From positions 1-64,000 of IMG/VR virus record IMGVR_UViG_3300026382_000012: 64,000 nt of DNA; one strand, written 5' to 3'. Within the stretch, counting starts at the first letter, position 1; each line of letters begins with the position of its first letter. This stretch comes from a virus. Made by a program: the position numbers and the translations under genes. This document shows positions 7,941 through 16,811 of the stretch, in pieces. The notes under the pieces were generated by a model that saw nothing but the letters and a program-made list of their open reading frames with translations, was not told where the DNA came from and made no database searches.

Positions 7941-8321
7941 ATGAAGAAGTTAATTTGCCCAATCTGTAACAAAATGGTTGATTCGTTTTATATAGATTAT
8001 CGTGAAGCACAATATTGTTCTGTTTTATATCATGATGGTTATATTGACTGGGATAGTAAAGATATTGACGATACATATATTGAACTTATCACGTTAAGAT
8101 GTTCTAATTGTTTTATGTCATTTTCGGATGAATACTATAATATAGAAGAAGCAAAAAAATCTATTAAAGACTTTGAAATAGAATTAGATGCGAATAATAA
8201 TATTGTAAAAATAGGTGAAAGCGCAAAAATAATCTTACATAAACTAGCGCGTAAAAATAATATAGAAATAACAAATGATGAAGAATTAAACAATTTCTTT
8301 AAAATGTACTATAATTTATAA
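7941..8321 (+). CDS. Zinc-ribbon protein, 126 aa
   Basis: CPIC near residue 6 and CSNC near residue 55 form a split zinc ribbon, followed by an acidic helical tail. The gene at 13586 has the same plan (CPDC ... CPNC, then a segment ending xIxIGExAKxxL in both), so the two are paralogues. Function unknown. Its stop codon lies inside the extended RBS of the next gene. Confidence 0.7.
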   Translation: MKKLICPICNKMVDSFYIDYREAQYCSVLYHDGYIDWDSKDIDDTYIELITLRCSNCFMSFSDEYYNIEEAKKSIKDFEIELDANNNIVKIGESAKIILHKLARKNNIEITNDEELNNFFKMYYNL

Positions 8322-8337
8322 ACTACTTTAAAGGAGG
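8321..8337 (+). promoter_or_regulatory. Extended RBS element AACTACTTTAAAGGAGG
   Basis: Exact 17-mer overlapping the last base of the zinc-ribbon gene. It decides the next start: the TTG at 8338 touches AAAGGAGG directly, whereas the ATG at 8344 is 6 bases away. Confidence 0.7.
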
Positions 8338-8343
8338 TTGTTT

Positions 8344-9735
8344 ATGCAAAACACTAAAGTAAAAGTAAAACATATTGTAGATTATCTTAATGAACATGTT
8401 ATATCTCAGGATGACGCAAAAAGGCAATTAGCAATACTTATTAAGAATAAAGCAAGATATGAAAATATTAAAGAAGAAGATTGGAAGAAAAATATTACTC
8501 CATTTAATGCATTAATTATCGGCCCTACTGGTTCTGGTAAAACAGAACTATTTAGAAAATTGGCAGAATATTTAAATGTAGCATTTTGTAAAGTGGATAT
8601 TTCGGGTTATACTAGATCTGGATATGTTGGCAAGGATGTAGAAGATATTATTAATGTTCATTTATATGAGGCCGCTAAGAGAAAGGCAATAGAAGAATTA
8701 AAAGAAGAGTTAAGAGAAGATATAGAAAATAAGATTATTAAAGAACTGGCAGCTGCATATATAGAAAAACATAAAGATAAATTTACAAACAATAATGCTC
8801 ATAACACAATAGTAGGTTCCATGTTATTTACAGCAGATTCTGAAGATATTGAAAATGTTTTAAATAATATAAAAGAAATAGAAAAACGCATTAAACTTAG
8901 AGATCCCGATATTTTGAAAGAAGAAGTAACTGTAATCAGACAAGTATATAATTTACCTAAAAATGCTATTGTTCCACCGCAGATGAAAGATCAGTTTAGG
9001 GAAGAAAAAGCATTCACAGATACAATTGAAAATCTTCTTAAAGAGCTATTTGAGATTGATATACAGGAAATGGTTAAAGATAGTTCTAAACTAAGAAATA
9101 AGATTAAGGAATTGATGGAAAATGGAATTGTATTCATTGATGAAATTGATAAAATTGCAGGTAAAGATAATACTAGAATTGATACATCAGGAGTCCAAAA
9201 AGAGCTTCTTACATTGGTAGAAGGAACTACAGTTCAAACCGAGATCGGCCCAATTAACACAGATCATATTCTATTTATCGCAGCAGGTGCATTTCATACA
9301 GCAAAACCCTCTGATCTTCTTCCCGAATTATTGGGTAGATTTCCGGTTAGAATTGTATTAAAGAAACTCACAAAAGAAGATCTTAGAAGAATTCTTATCG
9401 AGCCAAAATATGCTATAATTAAGAAAGTTCAAAAGCTTTATGAAACAGATAACATCAAAATAGAATTTACAGATGATGCAATTGATGAAATTGCTGATAT
9501 TGCATGTCAACTTAATACAGAAGACGAAGATCTAGGCGCGAGAAGATTACATACCATTGTACATATGTTACTTGAAGACATAGATTTTGAAATTGAAGAA
9601 GGAAAGCTAGATAAAGAAAATATAGTTATAGATAAAGAATACGTAAGGAATAAGTACCAAGAAAAAGATAAGAAAATTAAAGAATCACTTGAATATCTTG
9701 AAGATAAGACAAGAAAAGTCGGGTTTGTTGTTTAA
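8344..9735 (+). CDS. hslU: HslU-type AAA+ unfoldase
   Basis: 463 aa, close to the usual HslU length of about 443. Walker A is IIGPTGSGKTELF near residue 60, with the pore-loop segment SGYTRSGYVGKDVEDII after it. A charged insertion (I domain) spans about residues 100-235. Walker B is GIVFIDEIDKIAG near residue 260, followed by GVQKELLTLVEGTTV, AKPSDLLPELLGRFPVRI and LGARRLHTIVHMLLED, which follow HslU rather than ClpX. There is no zinc domain. It should unfold substrates using ATP; HslU normally pairs with HslV, which is not seen here, while ClpP lies 4.6 kb downstream. The C-terminus ends in hydrophobic VGFVV. Confidence 0.88.
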   Translation: MQNTKVKVKHIVDYLNEHVISQDDAKRQLAILIKNKARYENIKEEDWKKNITPFNALIIGPTGSGKTELFRKLAEYLNVAFCKVDISGYTRSGYVGKDVEDIINVHLYEAAKRKAIEELKEELREDIENKIIKELAAAYIEKHKDKFTNNNAHNTIVGSMLFTADSEDIENVLNNIKEIEKRIKLRDPDILKEEVTVIRQVYNLPKNAIVPPQMKDQFREEKAFTDTIENLLKELFEIDIQEMVKDSSKLRNKIKELMENGIVFIDEIDKIAGKDNTRIDTSGVQKELLTLVEGTTVQTEIGPINTDHILFIAAGAFHTAKPSDLLPELLGRFPVRIVLKKLTKEDLRRILIEPKYAIIKKVQKLYETDNIKIEFTDDAIDEIADIACQLNTEDEDLGARRLHTIVHMLLEDIDFEIEEGKLDKENIVIDKEYVRNKYQEKDKKIKESLEYLEDKTRKVGFVV

Positions 9736-9756
9736 ACTACTTTAAGGGAGGCATTA

Positions 9757-10038
9757 ATGGAGCTATTCCTAGTTATAGACAATACAATATCAAATATTTT
9801 TAATAAATGCATAGTCGGAGTAATGGATATATATTATGTACTTGATTATATTCAAGAGAGAATAAATGACTTTGAAGATTATATTTTAGATGATGAAGAT
9901 TTTATTATGCCCGATTTTGATGAATTAGAAAATGAACTAAGAAATATGCCATTTGGCGATGATATTTGTATTAGATTACCAGGAACCGATGATTATATTG
10001 ATATAATAAAAGTACCTGTGTATAAAGATCAAGATTAA
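9757..10038 (+). CDS. Acidic small protein, 93 aa
   Basis: Strongly acidic, with a run of Asp/Glu around residues 38-62 and few basic residues, giving a DNA-mimic-like composition. An AACTACTTTAAGGGAGG variant precedes the ATG by 5 bases. No family recognised; an anti-restriction DNA mimic is conceivable but unsupported beyond charge. Confidence 0.6.
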   Translation: MELFLVIDNTISNIFNKCIVGVMDIYYVLDYIQERINDFEDYILDDEDFIMPDFDELENELRNMPFGDDICIRLPGTDDYIDIIKVPVYKDQD

Positions 10039-10056
10039 ACTTTGAAGTGAGAAAAT

Positions 10057-10566
10057 ATGGCAACTATAATTAAAACTAAAGACGTTAATTTTAAATCAAT
10101 AGATATTAATTTAACAGCTGAAGAAAGTATTAAACTATATAACCGTATTAAAAAATATTTAGTGAGAGTAATTAAAATAATATATGGCTCCACTACTATT
10201 AAAAGACCATTTATATTATATGACGGCACAAAATCTTTTGAGCATAATCTAATTTATAATATTCTAAAATCAACTTCTAATAGATCTTATAGATTTAATT
10301 GCTATTCAATGATTTCAGCATTCTATGGTGAACTGAACTGGGTGAAAGTCAAACCATATTTTAAATTAATGAAAAAACTTATACGAGAATTTAATAAAAG
10401 AAAAGATATACATATAGAAATTAGAGGTTATCGTGTATATATACTTTACAAAAGCAAAATGATAAATGAATACATATCATACGGACAACAAGAATATGAA
10501 TATTTAACTGAAGATATTGTTGATGAAGTTGTTAACAGAATTAAATTAACGATTTTATCTAAATAA
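10057..10566 (+). CDS. Unknown protein, 169 aa
   Basis: Basic alpha/beta protein without cysteine pairs, signal peptide or membrane segment. Alternating helix and strand segments suggest a compact fold. The ribosome site GAAGTGAG is moderate. No recognisable motif. Confidence 0.65.
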   Translation: MATIIKTKDVNFKSIDINLTAEESIKLYNRIKKYLVRVIKIIYGSTTIKRPFILYDGTKSFEHNLIYNILKSTSNRSYRFNCYSMISAFYGELNWVKVKPYFKLMKKLIREFNKRKDIHIEIRGYRVYILYKSKMINEYISYGQQEYEYLTEDIVDEVVNRIKLTILSK

Positions 10567-10599
10567 TCCATACATAAAACTACTTCAAAGGAGGTTAAC

Positions 10600-11802
10600 A
10601 TGATTCAAATGTCGGTTTCTAAGTTTATTAACGTTTATCTTCCTGTTATTGTAAAATATGATTTTGATGTTATTCCTGTCATGGTTGGAAATCCTGGCAT
10701 ATCAAAAACAGCTCAATTGCATCAGCTTTGTGAAAGAATGAATTGGGGTTTGGTACCCGTGCATCTTGCCCTCCGACCAATTGAATCATTGTCAGGTTTA
10801 CCTGAAATCAAAAGATTTGATAATGAATTACATACGGAATGGTCTATGCCAGAAATTATTTCCAAAGCAAATGAATTGGCCAAAAAACATGAAAAAGTTA
10901 TACTATTCTTTGATGATATACATCTTGCTGATAAATCGAGACAAGCATACTTCTTCGAATTAGCGTCCGAAAGGGCGCTGCAAGGACATAAATTAGCAGA
11001 TAATGTTAGAATTGTTTGTGCCGGGAACCCTACTGCAAAGGCCGGCGCAAAAACATTTCTAACAGCAATTATTAACAGATTTACATTTATAGACGTTGGT
11101 ATTACATTAAAAGATTGGCAAGATTGGGTGCTAGATAATACCAATAAATATGCTAAGTTTAATGCTAATATTAATGAGAAAGACATCGAAAGAGTTAGAT
11201 CATATAAAATACATCCGATGGTATTAGGTTTCCTTATGGATAATGATGCAAAACTATCTGAAGGTGAAAATACTTCGCCATTTGCATCTCCAAGATCTTG
11301 GTATTTTATGTCAGAATGGGTGAAAATTTTCGAATTACTATATGGAAATACAAATAATTGGAATGATGATGTTATTTCTGATTTTAGCAATATAGCTAAA
11401 GGTACTATAGGTGCATCGATTGCTACAGAATTTGTCACATTTATTAAATATACGTATGATATTGATATTGAGAAAATTATGAAAGATCCTAAAGAACTAC
11501 TTAAAATACAGGATAAAGAGAAAAGAATTGCCGCATATACACTTACATTGGCTAGGCTAGCAGACCCTAAGAACAGAAAATACTGTGTTAGATTTATAGA
11601 CTTTGCATATTATATCCTTGGAAATAATGGAAAAGCAAAACATTTCGCCACAATTGCAATTTCTGTACTAAAGAATCAGATTATTCCAGCTGCATCGAAA
11701 ACAGTATTTGAAAATGATTATCTGCCGCCTTACGATGGCAGAGGATATAAAGAATTCTTCGATATTCTTACAGAAATTATTAACGATCTTAAATTTGTAT
11801 AA
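10600..11802 (+). CDS. MoxR-like AAA+ ATPase
   Basis: 400 aa. Walker A is GNPGISKT (residues 30-37), Walker B VILFFDDIHLAD near residue 105, sensor 1 IVCAGNPTAKAG near residue 140. The segment RPIESLSGLPEI and an ATPase core at the very N-terminus match MoxR/DUF-type ATPases found beside VWA proteins. It is followed 48 bases later by such a partner, so together they probably form a chaperone-like pair for assembly or metal insertion. A variant extended RBS (AACTACTTCAAAGGAGG) precedes it. Confidence 0.82.
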   Translation: MIQMSVSKFINVYLPVIVKYDFDVIPVMVGNPGISKTAQLHQLCERMNWGLVPVHLALRPIESLSGLPEIKRFDNELHTEWSMPEIISKANELAKKHEKVILFFDDIHLADKSRQAYFFELASERALQGHKLADNVRIVCAGNPTAKAGAKTFLTAIINRFTFIDVGITLKDWQDWVLDNTNKYAKFNANINEKDIERVRSYKIHPMVLGFLMDNDAKLSEGENTSPFASPRSWYFMSEWVKIFELLYGNTNNWNDDVISDFSNIAKGTIGASIATEFVTFIKYTYDIDIEKIMKDPKELLKIQDKEKRIAAYTLTLARLADPKNRKYCVRFIDFAYYILGNNGKAKHFATIAISVLKNQIIPAASKTVFENDYLPPYDGRGYKEFFDILTEIINDLKFV

Positions 11803-11806
11803 ACTG

Positions 11807-11828
11807 ATTGGGGCGGTCGCGCCCCAAT
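11807..11828 (+). terminator. Hairpin ATTGGGGC / GCCCCAAT
   Basis: Perfect 8-bp stem with a 6-base loop directly after the MoxR-like gene and before the RBS of its VWA partner. Without a U-run it may set the ratio of the two products rather than end transcription fully. Confidence 0.55.
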
Positions 11829-11829
11829 T

Positions 11830-11846
11830 AACTACTTTAAAGGAGG
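11830..11846 (+). promoter_or_regulatory. Extended RBS element AACTACTTTAAAGGAGG
   Basis: Exact 17-mer, 4 bases before the ATG of the VWA gene and directly after the GC-rich hairpin. Confidence 0.65.
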
Positions 11847-11850
11847 CATA

Positions 11851-13377
11851 ATGGAAAAGAAAAAACTAACAAATGAAGATTGGTCAACAATAGTAACAAA
11901 CCTAATATACTTCGATAAAAATAGCGTATTATATCCATTTCTTAGGGCTCTACAAGGGTTTATTTTAATGCTAGAACATGATATTGAAATTTCCGATGAG
12001 AAAGAAATCTCTGACTTATATATCGAATATAATAATGGCAATATTATTGTCAAAGGAACTTTAGCTGAAATTTCTGATAAGAATGAGAGAATTAAACAAT
12101 GGACATTTGATGTGGCACATACAATATTTATGTATATAAATAGACAGCCGCAAAGAGGAAAAAATAAAATCGCGCAGTTATGGTTTAAATCGCTATGTAA
12201 ATTAAATAACGATTTATATGGTTTGTCATATCCGAAAATATATTATAAATTGTTTGAAGATGCTGACACGATTATAAACAAAGTAAAAGAAAAAGTAAAG
12301 AATTATAGCTATTCTGAGGAAGAAAATTATAAAATTTTAAAATCTATGCATAAATCATTTAATAATTCATTAAATAATTTTCTACAAGAACTATCACAAG
12401 TTATACAACAATTGAATCAAATGATGTCATCTACCAATAGTAGAAGCACAAAATCTAAACTAACAAACCTCAAGAATAAATTAGAAAAGATTCGTGATGA
12501 TCTTACAAATAAGGGATATGCAGACAATAATGATATTGAACAATCCAAAGATTTAAATAATTCAACACCTAATAAAACGTTAAAGAAAAAAATTGATGAT
12601 CTTTTAAATAAGTTACAAAAATCCGAGTTTAACAGTAAAAATATACCAATTAATTGGTATGAAAATTCAGCTAATGATGAACAAGGAAATGAGAATAGTG
12701 ATAAAGTAACTAATATTATACATAGATCGTTAAGAGCTTCATTTGAAAAATTGAAAGGAGAATTGCCTGGGCATATTATTGATAAGTTAAGAAAATTATT
12801 AAAGATAGAACTTGATTGGAGTGAAATTCTATCGCGCGCTTTAAATACATTTTTAGAAAAATCACAAGCTAAAAAATGGAACTATCCAAACATCTATTAT
12901 AGACACATTAGATACTTACCATCAGATGATTTTGAAGAATCAATACATAACATAACATGTTTTGTAGATACTTCTGGATCTATGTCTGATGAAGAACTAG
13001 AGAAAATTTTTGGTATCATATACGATCTTATAGAGAAAAATAATATCAAAACGATTACCATTATACAACATGACTATGAATTACAACATTATGAATTAAT
13101 CGATGCAGAAGACATTGCCGATGAAAAAGATTTACTGAATAAAATTAAAATATATGGTAGAGGTGGCACATCTCATATAAGACCTTGGAAGAAATTCGAA
13201 GAATTAATGGAAATGGAAGAACTACCATTTCCAGATTTGGTAATATTTATGTCAGATTTCTTTTCAGATTTTGAAGAGTTGTATAACGAAATTAAAAATG
13301 ATTATGAATGTTTCTGTATTACAACAGATAAGAAACCAGCAATTAACGATAAATCAAGAATTATTAAGATTAGATAA
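11851..13377 (+). CDS. VWA-domain protein of the putative metallopeptidase (DUF2201-like) family
   Basis: 508 aa. The C-terminal third has a von Willebrand A fold with the MIDAS motif CFVDTSGSMSDEELEKIFG (D373, S375, S377), a Thr in RGGTSHIRPW and Asp in FPDLVIFMSDFFSDF. The middle (about residues 165-280) is a charged, helical, low-complexity segment. The N-terminal domain does not show HExxH, so peptidase activity is unproven. It is the usual partner of the MoxR-like ATPase upstream. Confidence 0.8.
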   Translation: MEKKKLTNEDWSTIVTNLIYFDKNSVLYPFLRALQGFILMLEHDIEISDEKEISDLYIEYNNGNIIVKGTLAEISDKNERIKQWTFDVAHTIFMYINRQPQRGKNKIAQLWFKSLCKLNNDLYGLSYPKIYYKLFEDADTIINKVKEKVKNYSYSEEENYKILKSMHKSFNNSLNNFLQELSQVIQQLNQMMSSTNSRSTKSKLTNLKNKLEKIRDDLTNKGYADNNDIEQSKDLNNSTPNKTLKKKIDDLLNKLQKSEFNSKNIPINWYENSANDEQGNENSDKVTNIIHRSLRASFEKLKGELPGHIIDKLRKLLKIELDWSEILSRALNTFLEKSQAKKWNYPNIYYRHIRYLPSDDFEESIHNITCFVDTSGSMSDEELEKIFGIIYDLIEKNNIKTITIIQHDYELQHYELIDAEDIADEKDLLNKIKIYGRGGTSHIRPWKKFEELMEMEELPFPDLVIFMSDFFSDFEELYNEIKNDYECFCITTDKKPAINDKSRIIKIR

Positions 13378-13393
13378 GTTATTTGGTGCTTAA

Positions 13394-13546
13394 AGTCTTA
13401 GAGCAAGAAAGAGAGATAATCAGATATTTAAATGGTTTAAAGAAGTTTTAGTTCAAACTGACGCGATGGTCGTAATCCCTGGTACTTTGCAAGGAGGATT
13501 TAAAGTAAAATTCAGAGACGATCTAGTCCAGAAATGTAGATATTAA
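13394..13546 (+). pseudogene. Possible gene remnant between the VWA and zinc-ribbon genes
   Basis: A 50-codon open frame ends in VIPGTLQGGFKVKFRDDL and a TAA and looks protein-like, but has no proper start codon apart from an internal ATG. The sequence GAGCAAGAAAGAGAGATAATC just upstream resembles the leader of the next gene (AACAAGAAAGAGAGGTAACC), as if a start region was duplicated and then lost its ATG. Otherwise the 208-base gap holds nothing I recognise. Confidence 0.3.
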
Positions 13547-13585
13547 TGTTTTGTTATTAGTTAGAAACAAGAAAGAGAGGTAACC

Positions 13586-14005
13586 ATGAAGAAAAGATAT
13601 TTTGTCTGCCCAGATTGTGGTTTAGTAGATAATGTAGAAATGCACGGTTATACAATTACCACTTTTTACATAAGATTTTCTGGAAATGATTATGATTGGG
13701 ATGCATATGAAGAAGATTCAAGTAATAATAGTATGAATATACATACTATTTTATGTCCTAATTGCTATAATGAAATAGCCGAAGGTCTAGACATAGCATC
13801 AGATGATTATGATACAATCTATAAATATCAAATTATTGTAGATACCAAAAATAATAAAATTGAAATAGGCGAATTTGCAAAAGAATTATTAATTGAATAC
13901 GTAACTAATAATGTATTTTTACCTGAAGAATTTAGTAACAAAAATGAATTTACAGATGAAGATCTGGTAAACATAGTTAAATTAATTTTGCTAGAAGAAA
14001 AATAA
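13586..14005 (+). CDS. Zinc-ribbon protein, 139 aa, paralogue of the protein at 7941
   Basis: CPDC near residue 8 and CPNC near residue 57, then an acidic helical region. The spacing and the IEIGEFAKELL segment match the 126-aa protein at 7941. AGAGAGG lies 5 bases before the ATG. Its stop is inside the next gene's extended RBS. Function unknown. Confidence 0.7.
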   Translation: MKKRYFVCPDCGLVDNVEMHGYTITTFYIRFSGNDYDWDAYEEDSSNNSMNIHTILCPNCYNEIAEGLDIASDDYDTIYKYQIIVDTKNNKIEIGEFAKELLIEYVTNNVFLPEEFSNKNEFTDEDLVNIVKLILLEEK

Positions 14006-14025
14006 CTACTTTAAAGGAGGGTTTC

Positions 14026-14352
14026 ATGTCTACGCCTTGTAAAATTGTTTTGAAAAAAGATAATCGTAAATATATTACTTATTATTCTTCGGACGGCTAT
14101 CCAAATGAAATATTACCTATGTTAATAAATCTAAACGAATTAGAGCCAGACGAATATCCGGTATACGATGAACACAATGATCCATATTTTGATTTTGATT
14201 TTCTTTATGTAATAGAAGACGATAAAATCAAAGTATTTAATCCAAATGTAGCAGATGCTATTTACGATAGAAGTACTGGTGGATTAATAGAACTAATTCC
14301 ATATGATGATGACGATGAGTATGTAGAATCAATATATCCGAAAAAAGTATAA
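14026..14352 (+). CDS. Acidic protein, 108 aa, unknown
   Basis: Begins MSTPCKIVLKKDNRKYITYY, with beta-strand-like alternation, then an acidic stretch ending DDDDEYVESIYPKKV. Exact extended RBS AACTACTTTAAAGGAGG at 14004-14020. It sits 30 bases before clpP and could be co-expressed with it. No family recognised. Confidence 0.65.
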   Translation: MSTPCKIVLKKDNRKYITYYSSDGYPNEILPMLINLNELEPDEYPVYDEHNDPYFDFDFLYVIEDDKIKVFNPNVADAIYDRSTGGLIELIPYDDDDEYVESIYPKKV

Positions 14353-14382
14353 TCTGCTTAATAAAAAGTAAAGGAGGAATTC

Positions 14383-14961
14383 TTGGTACCCATAGTAATA
14401 GAACAGAGCAACGGTTATGAAAGAGCATACGATATTTATTCTAGATTGCTAAAAGATAGAATAGTTTTTATCGGCACGCCCATAGATGATACAGTAGCAA
14501 ATACAGTTATAGCTCAATTGCTATTTCTAGAATCACAAAAAGATGATGAAGATATTTATCTTTATATAAATAGCCCTGGTGGTGTTGTTACTGCCGGGCT
14601 TGCTATATACGATACTATGCAATTTATTAAACCAGACGTAGTAACTATTTGTATTGGACAAGCTGCTAGTATGGCAGCAGTATTATTAGCAGCAGGAACA
14701 AAAGGCAAAAGATTTTCATTACCGCATTCAAGAATAATGATACATCAACCGATTGGCGGCATACAAGGACAAGCTACAGACATAGAAATACATGCTAAAG
14801 AAATTTTAAGAATTAAACAAACATTAAATGAAATACTTTCCAAACATACAAATCAGCCTATTGAAAAAATAGAACAAGATACAGATAGAGATAATTTTAT
14901 GACTGCTGAAGAAGCATTAAAGTATGGTATAATTGATAAAATTATTGAAAAAAAATCTTAG
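14383..14961 (+). CDS. clpP: ClpP serine protease
   Basis: 192 aa, the normal ClpP length. The catalytic triad is Ser96 (GQAASMAA), His121 (MIHQP) and Asp170 (DTDRD), with the same spacing as in bacterial Clp[13 protein letters not shown] is the oxyanion/handle segment. TTG start with AAAGGAGG 4 bases upstream. The tetradecamer needs an AAA+ partner; the only candidate in this window is the HslU-type ATPase, unless it uses the host ClpX/ClpC. Phage ClpP-like proteins also serve as prohead proteases, but a separate gp21-type protease is present at 61397. Confidence 0.93.
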   Translation: MVPIVIEQSNGYERAYDIYSRLLKDRIVFIGTPIDDTVANTVIAQLLFLESQKDDEDIYLYINSPGGVVTAGLAIYDTMQFIKPDVVTICIGQAASMAAVLLAAGTKGKRFSLPHSRIMIHQPIGGIQGQATDIEIHAKEILRIKQTLNEILSKHTNQPIEKIEQDTDRDNFMTAEEALKYGIIDKIIEKKS

Positions 14962-14996
14962 TTTTTCTAAAAAACTACTTTCAAGGAGGTACTGAT

Positions 14997-15386
14997 ATGA
15001 ACAAAGAAATAATTAAAGAAAAAGCTGAATATGTGTTGAAAACTTCAGTTGAAGTACTCAAAAAACATTATGTAAATATTCTTATTTATCTCGTTCCAGT
15101 TTTAGTATTTGTATATCTTCAATTGAAGATTAATTGGTTTATAGTTAGTTTAATTATTCCAGTATTTGCGTATTTCACAAAAAGGACAGATATTAGCAGA
15201 ATTCTAGTTGTTTCTTATCTTGCAGCGTATTTTAGTTATTGGTTGCTTGGTTATCAAATGTCTGCTGCGTTTCAAACAAACCAAGCAAGTAATCTAGTAT
15301 TGGATTTAATTATGGTGTTTATTTATACATCTGCATTGGAATTATTTAATGCTTGGATCGATTCAAAAAGAAAAGATAGGGAATAG
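14997..15386 (+). CDS. Integral membrane protein, 129 aa
   Basis: Hydrophobic segments near residues 25-42 (VNILIYLVPVLVFVYLQL), 46-63, 70-88 and 100-115 suggest three to four membrane passes, with charged ends (SKRKDRE). RBS variant AACTACTTTCAAGGAGG. The next gene encodes an exported protein, so both may act at the envelope. A holin is possible, but nothing specific supports it. Confidence 0.65.
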   Translation: MNKEIIKEKAEYVLKTSVEVLKKHYVNILIYLVPVLVFVYLQLKINWFIVSLIIPVFAYFTKRTDISRILVVSYLAAYFSYWLLGYQMSAAFQTNQASNLVLDLIMVFIYTSALELFNAWIDSKRKDRE

Positions 15387-15482
15387 ATTAAATATTATCC
15401 CAAAAATACTAGTTTAAAAACTAATACGCAGACTTGTATTTATAGCTGACTTAGTCTATGCTCTTATTTTTTTATCAAATTT

Positions 15483-15495
15483 ATATAGATATTAT
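15483..15495 (+). promoter_or_regulatory. Candidate phage promoter, ATATAGATATTAT
   Basis: Exact 13-mer in a 156-base gap, 47 bases before the exported-protein ATG. The rest of this gap contains no gene I can support. Confidence 0.55.
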
Positions 15496-15542
15496 TAAAT
15501 AAGCAAATATTTTTGTTAAACCACTTTAAAGGAGGAAGAATC

Positions 15543-16025
15543 ATGAAAAGATTGGTTGTCTTATTAGTAATGATTTTATTTTCTGTGATTAATGTAAATG
15601 CAGCAGATGAAAGAGCAATTAATGCATGTGTTAATTTCACTAAAACAACGTATATAGACTTAATAACACAATACATTAAAGATTATAGAAGATACTTGTA
15701 TGAAAGTATTGGATTTGTATCTACAGCACCCATTTATAAAGATTTAAATATAGTTCTGAATAGTACTAAAAAAGACGATTTAAAAATTGATATTGGTGAT
15801 AAATATAGCAGTGATATAGATCTATGGTTATGTTGTGTTGATTTCCATATTGGAAGATTTGTGAAAATGCTGCCTACATACAAAGAATGCGTTAAAGAAG
15901 CGGGTAGAACATGTGAAATTGTGACAGAAAGATGGTTAAAAGGACAAACAGGATTACATTTTTGTGGATATGTAGATCTAGAAGGAAATCCGGGAACTGG
16001 ACATTATAATTATTTTGAGTGGTAA
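15543..16025 (+). CDS. Exported protein with signal peptide and cysteines, 160 aa
   Basis: MKRLVVLLVMILFSVINVNA is a classic signal peptide with cleavage likely after NVNA. The mature part has seven cysteines (for example LWLCCVDFHIG and HFCGYVDLEG) and could form disulfides outside the cytoplasm. The ATG at 15543 is chosen over an upstream TTG because AAAGGAGG (15528-15535) lies 7 bases before it. A role at the cell surface, such as superinfection exclusion, is plausible but not shown. Confidence 0.72.
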   Translation: MKRLVVLLVMILFSVINVNAADERAINACVNFTKTTYIDLITQYIKDYRRYLYESIGFVSTAPIYKDLNIVLNSTKKDDLKIDIGDKYSSDIDLWLCCVDFHIGRFVKMLPTYKECVKEAGRTCEIVTERWLKGQTGLHFCGYVDLEGNPGTGHYNYFEW

Positions 16026-16052
16026 ATAAAAAAAGAGAGAGAGGTTATGAAA

Positions 16053-16811
16053 ATGTCAAAGAAAGTTGCGATTGTTTATTCGGGCGGATTAGATTCTTTA
16101 GTAACAGCACATTTATATCATTCATTACAATATGATGTAACATTAATACATTATACATATGGCCAATATGCACAGAATTTTGAATTAGAATATACTAAAA
16201 AATATGCTGATTATATCAAGGCAAAATTAGAAATCATAGATGCCAAAAAAATATTTGAACCGTTTAGTGAAATATCTACATTATTAAATAAAGAAAGAAA
16301 TGAAGATGAATTAAGAGAAGCAGAATCTGATAGTAACTATGTTCCTATGAGAAATTTGATATTGATTTCTTATTCGGCCGCTATTTGTGAAAAATTAGGA
16401 ATAAATAAATTAGCATATGGTGCTAATGTAACTGAATCAGGAAATTATCCAGATAATTCAGTTAGATTTTTTGAGAATTTAAAATCTACATTAAAAACAT
16501 CTGGCAAACAAGGATTTAAGTTAGAATTGCGGGCGCCGTTAATAAATTTAACTAAAACAGAAATAGTTAAATTAGGTTATTATTTCGATGCTCCGTTTGA
16601 GCTATCATTATCATGTTATTATCCAACTGAGGATGGTAAACATTGTGGTAAATGTGGTTCATGTTTATTAAGAATTAATGCATTTAAAAGAGCTAATATA
16701 AAAGATCCTGCTATGAATGATATAGATGATGAAACTAAAGAATTAAAATATATTGACAAATTACAGTTAAAAGAAGAAGTAGAAAGACTTCTTAAATATA
16801 TCGAAGTTTAA
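16053..16811 (+). CDS. queC: QueC, 7-cyano-7-deazaguanine (preQ0) synthase
   Basis: Converts 7-carboxy-7-deazaguanine to preQ0 with ATP and ammonia. The PP-loop SGGLDSLVTAHLY is at the N-terminus, SNYVPMRN(L) near residue 95, and the zinc site at the C-terminus is LSCYYP followed by HCGKCGSC (four Cys). The ATG at 16053 is 8 bases from GAGAGG and gives a normal QueC start; an ATG at 16047 is only 2 bases from it. Its stop overlaps the next ATG. QueD is 11 kb upstream and a class II amidotransferase 0.7 kb downstream. Confidence 0.93.
   Translation: MSKKVAIVYSGGLDSLVTAHLYHSLQYDVTLIHYTYGQYAQNFELEYTKKYADYIKAKLEIIDAKKIFEPFSEISTLLNKERNEDELREAESDSNYVPMRNLILISYSAAICEKLGINKLAYGANVTESGNYPDNSVRFFENLKSTLKTSGKQGFKLELRAPLINLTKTEIVKLGYYFDAPFELSLSCYYPTEDGKHCGKCGSCLLRINAFKRANIKDPAMNDIDDETKELKYIDKLQLKEEVERLLKYIEV

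Noticed and set aside
8338-8343. TTG start for the HslU-like gene
   Set aside because: It directly abuts the AAAGGAGG core, leaving no spacing; the ATG at 8344 is correctly placed.
10722-11438. Long open frame on the minus strand opposite the MoxR-like gene (238 codons)
   Set aside because: It is the antisense shadow of a clear AAA+ ATPase gene, has no ribosome site and reads as a Ser/Leu-rich non-protein-like sequence.
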